51,916 bases of DNA, taken from NCBI GenBank assembly GCA_014239955.1, contig JAAZXW010000003.1, positions 1 to 51,916 of the forward strand, read 5' to 3'. This DNA comes from Methanobacteriota archaeon. GTDB taxonomy: Archaea > Thermoplasmatota > Poseidoniia > Poseidoniales > Thalassarchaeaceae. The notes under the pieces were generated by a model that was given only the letters and a program-made list of their open reading frames with translations, was not told the origin of the DNA and did no database searches. This document shows, piece after piece, positions 51,222-51,916 of this stretch. Both the position numbers and the translations under genes were made by a program. How positions within the stretch are numbered: position 1 is the first letter of the stretch; every line of letters starts with the position of its first letter.

Positions 51222-51713
51222 TCAGACGTATCGAGACTTCACTACTCTAGAAGATGGTCCGCTTCCTAATTTCGTCATAGTCGATACGACTAAGGGAGGG
51301 CCCCCGTGTGCTTTCAGGACATTGATTCCTGCAATGAATGCAGCGAAATCTCCCTTTCTTCCTCCAGTTGGTGTTACAAGTTTGAAGTACGTTCCCATTG
51401 CATCATAACTTCCTCCGATTCTGATGTGTCTCAGATGTGGGCAATCACGAACCATGCTTCGGATTGCCTTAATCAGGTCTTCCTTCGACCAATGCTTCGA
51501 GATAAATCCAGTCATTAGGTAATCCGCATCGATTACAAGAAGTTCATTACAACACTTTAGATTGATATCATCCTTCCAATAGCACAAAGGTAATCCACCA
51601 GATCCAAAGCAATCTTCGAGAGGTTTCTCATCTAGCAGAGCCGTCTCCAAACAATTTTCATCCAGGTCTCCAAAATCTTTAGTAAATTCAATATCGGCTG
51701 GGTTCGTATACAT
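51222..51713 (-). CDS. Hypothetical protein, Cys-containing, 163 aa
   Basis: ATG 51713 is chosen because a TATA-like sequence is centred ~24 nt upstream (51733-51740), the geometry of a leaderless archaeal transcript; a TTG-initiated reading to 51797 has no ribosome site. The protein has no signal or TM. It contains 'CFGSGGLPLCYWKDDINLKCCNELLVIDADY', 'SKEDLIKAIRSMVRDCPHLRHIRIGGSYDAMG' and a basic C-terminus 'SSRVVKSRYV'. Four nearby Cys could bind metal. No family is recognised; a mixed alpha/beta fold seems likely. Confidence 0.55.
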   Translation of the reverse strand: MYTNPADIEFTKDFGDLDENCLETALLDEKPLEDCFGSGGLPLCYWKDDINLKCCNELLVIDADYLMTGFISKHWSKEDLIKAIRSMVRDCPHLRHIRIGGSYDAMGTYFKLVTPTGGRKGDFAAFIAGINVLKAHGGPPLVVSTMTKLGSGPSSRVVKSRYV

Positions 51714-51732
51714 GGTTCTGCTAGACCCCCCC

Positions 51733-51740
51733 CATAAATG
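51733..51740 (-). promoter_or_regulatory. TATA-like box for the gene at 51222-51713 (leaderless)
   Basis: On the minus strand CATTTATG is centred ~24 nt before ATG 51713, matching archaeal TATA-to-start spacing for leaderless mRNA. Confidence 0.45.
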
Positions 51741-51797
51741 AGTTTTTTCTACTGAACCAACCCCTTCAGAGGCTACGGTTTCTACTGCCAATCGCAA

Positions 51798-51916
51798 CGG
51801 TCCCCCTTCCGATTAAGGGTGGTCGCATGGGTACCCTTGCGATTATGGATGAAAGAGGGGCTTAGGTCTGATATTCACGCCAATTTTGCAAGTTCAGAAT
51901 GCCATCTACTAATTCA
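51798..51916. other. Window-end segment with inverted repeats, no gene seen
   Basis: AATCGCAA (51790-51797) is repeated inverted as TTGCGATT (51837-51844), enclosing AAGGGT (51815-51820) / ACCCTT (51833-51838). This nested palindrome lies upstream of the minus-strand gene and could be an operator or an RNA hairpin. No complete ORF of interest is seen to the window end. Confidence 0.35.

Overview
The window reads as about 52 kb of a streamlined marine archaeal genome, most likely a Euryarchaeota/Thermoplasmatota lineage of the Marine Group II (Poseidoniales) type. The archaeal signature comes from an archaeal-type AlaRS, an RpoE'/Rpo7 - Spt4 - S24e - S27ae operon, a DtdA/GEK1 D-aminoacyl-tRNA deacylase, an HVO_0476-type zinc finger protein and TATA-box promoters. 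The lineage guess rests on gene style: many giant secreted or membrane-anchored proteins and secreted proteases beside bacterial/eukaryotic-like metabolic genes. No marker such as 16S rRNA is present, so the taxonomic call is an inference.

Layout. 1-8.8 kb: a partial secreted M60-like metallopeptidase; a minus-strand pair made of a protein resembling the CD36/LIMP-2 scavenger-receptor family and a multipass acyltransferase; tRNA-Met; two secreted/membrane proteins. 8.8-11.9 kb: a polar amino-acid-type ABC importer whose permease carries an N-terminal extracellular Ycf48/BNR-like beta-propeller. 12.0-14.6 kb: purC, a class IV PLP aminotransferase-like gene and a P-loop sulfotransferase-like gene. 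14.6-20.9 kb: a 1.9-kilo-residue FG-GAP/CARDB surface protein with a small cytosolic partner. 21.1-22.4 kb: the information-processing operon, behind a GC-rich, potentially structured leader. 22.4-26.2 kb: a beta-propeller-like protein, dtdA, proline dehydrogenase, tRNA uridine hydroxylase (TrhO). 26.3-32.0 kb: two subtilases, a zinc-finger protein, a methyltransferase-like protein and a zinc-ribbon membrane protein. 32.0-32.4 kb: divergent tRNA-Ser and tRNA-Thr. 32.4-39.6 kb: a 2408-residue surface protein. 39.7-46.2 kb: two small proteins, rtcB, alaS and an aminotransferase. 46.3-51.9 kb: a 1060-residue TSP3-repeat protein, an E. coli-type GMP reductase, and two small unknowns set in structured intergenic DNA.

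How it fits together. The picture is a heterotroph that degrades extracellular protein (M60-like and S8 peptidases), takes up amino acids (propeller-fused ABC system), metabolises them (proline dehydrogenase, two aminotransferases) and recycles purines (PurC, GMP reductase). Its cell surface is built from very large acidic Ca-binding and adhesin-like proteins. Coding density is extreme: all eight convergent gene pairs end within -39 to +5 nt of each other.

Most worth a second look: the CD36-like archaeal protein (3571-6306), the propeller-permease fusion (9560-11923), the aminotransferase/sulfotransferase-like pair whose subfamily shifts the PLP lysine (12952-14587), the structured intergenic element ahead of guaC (50577-50659), and the pseudoknot-capable leader of the rpoE1 operon (21015-21099).
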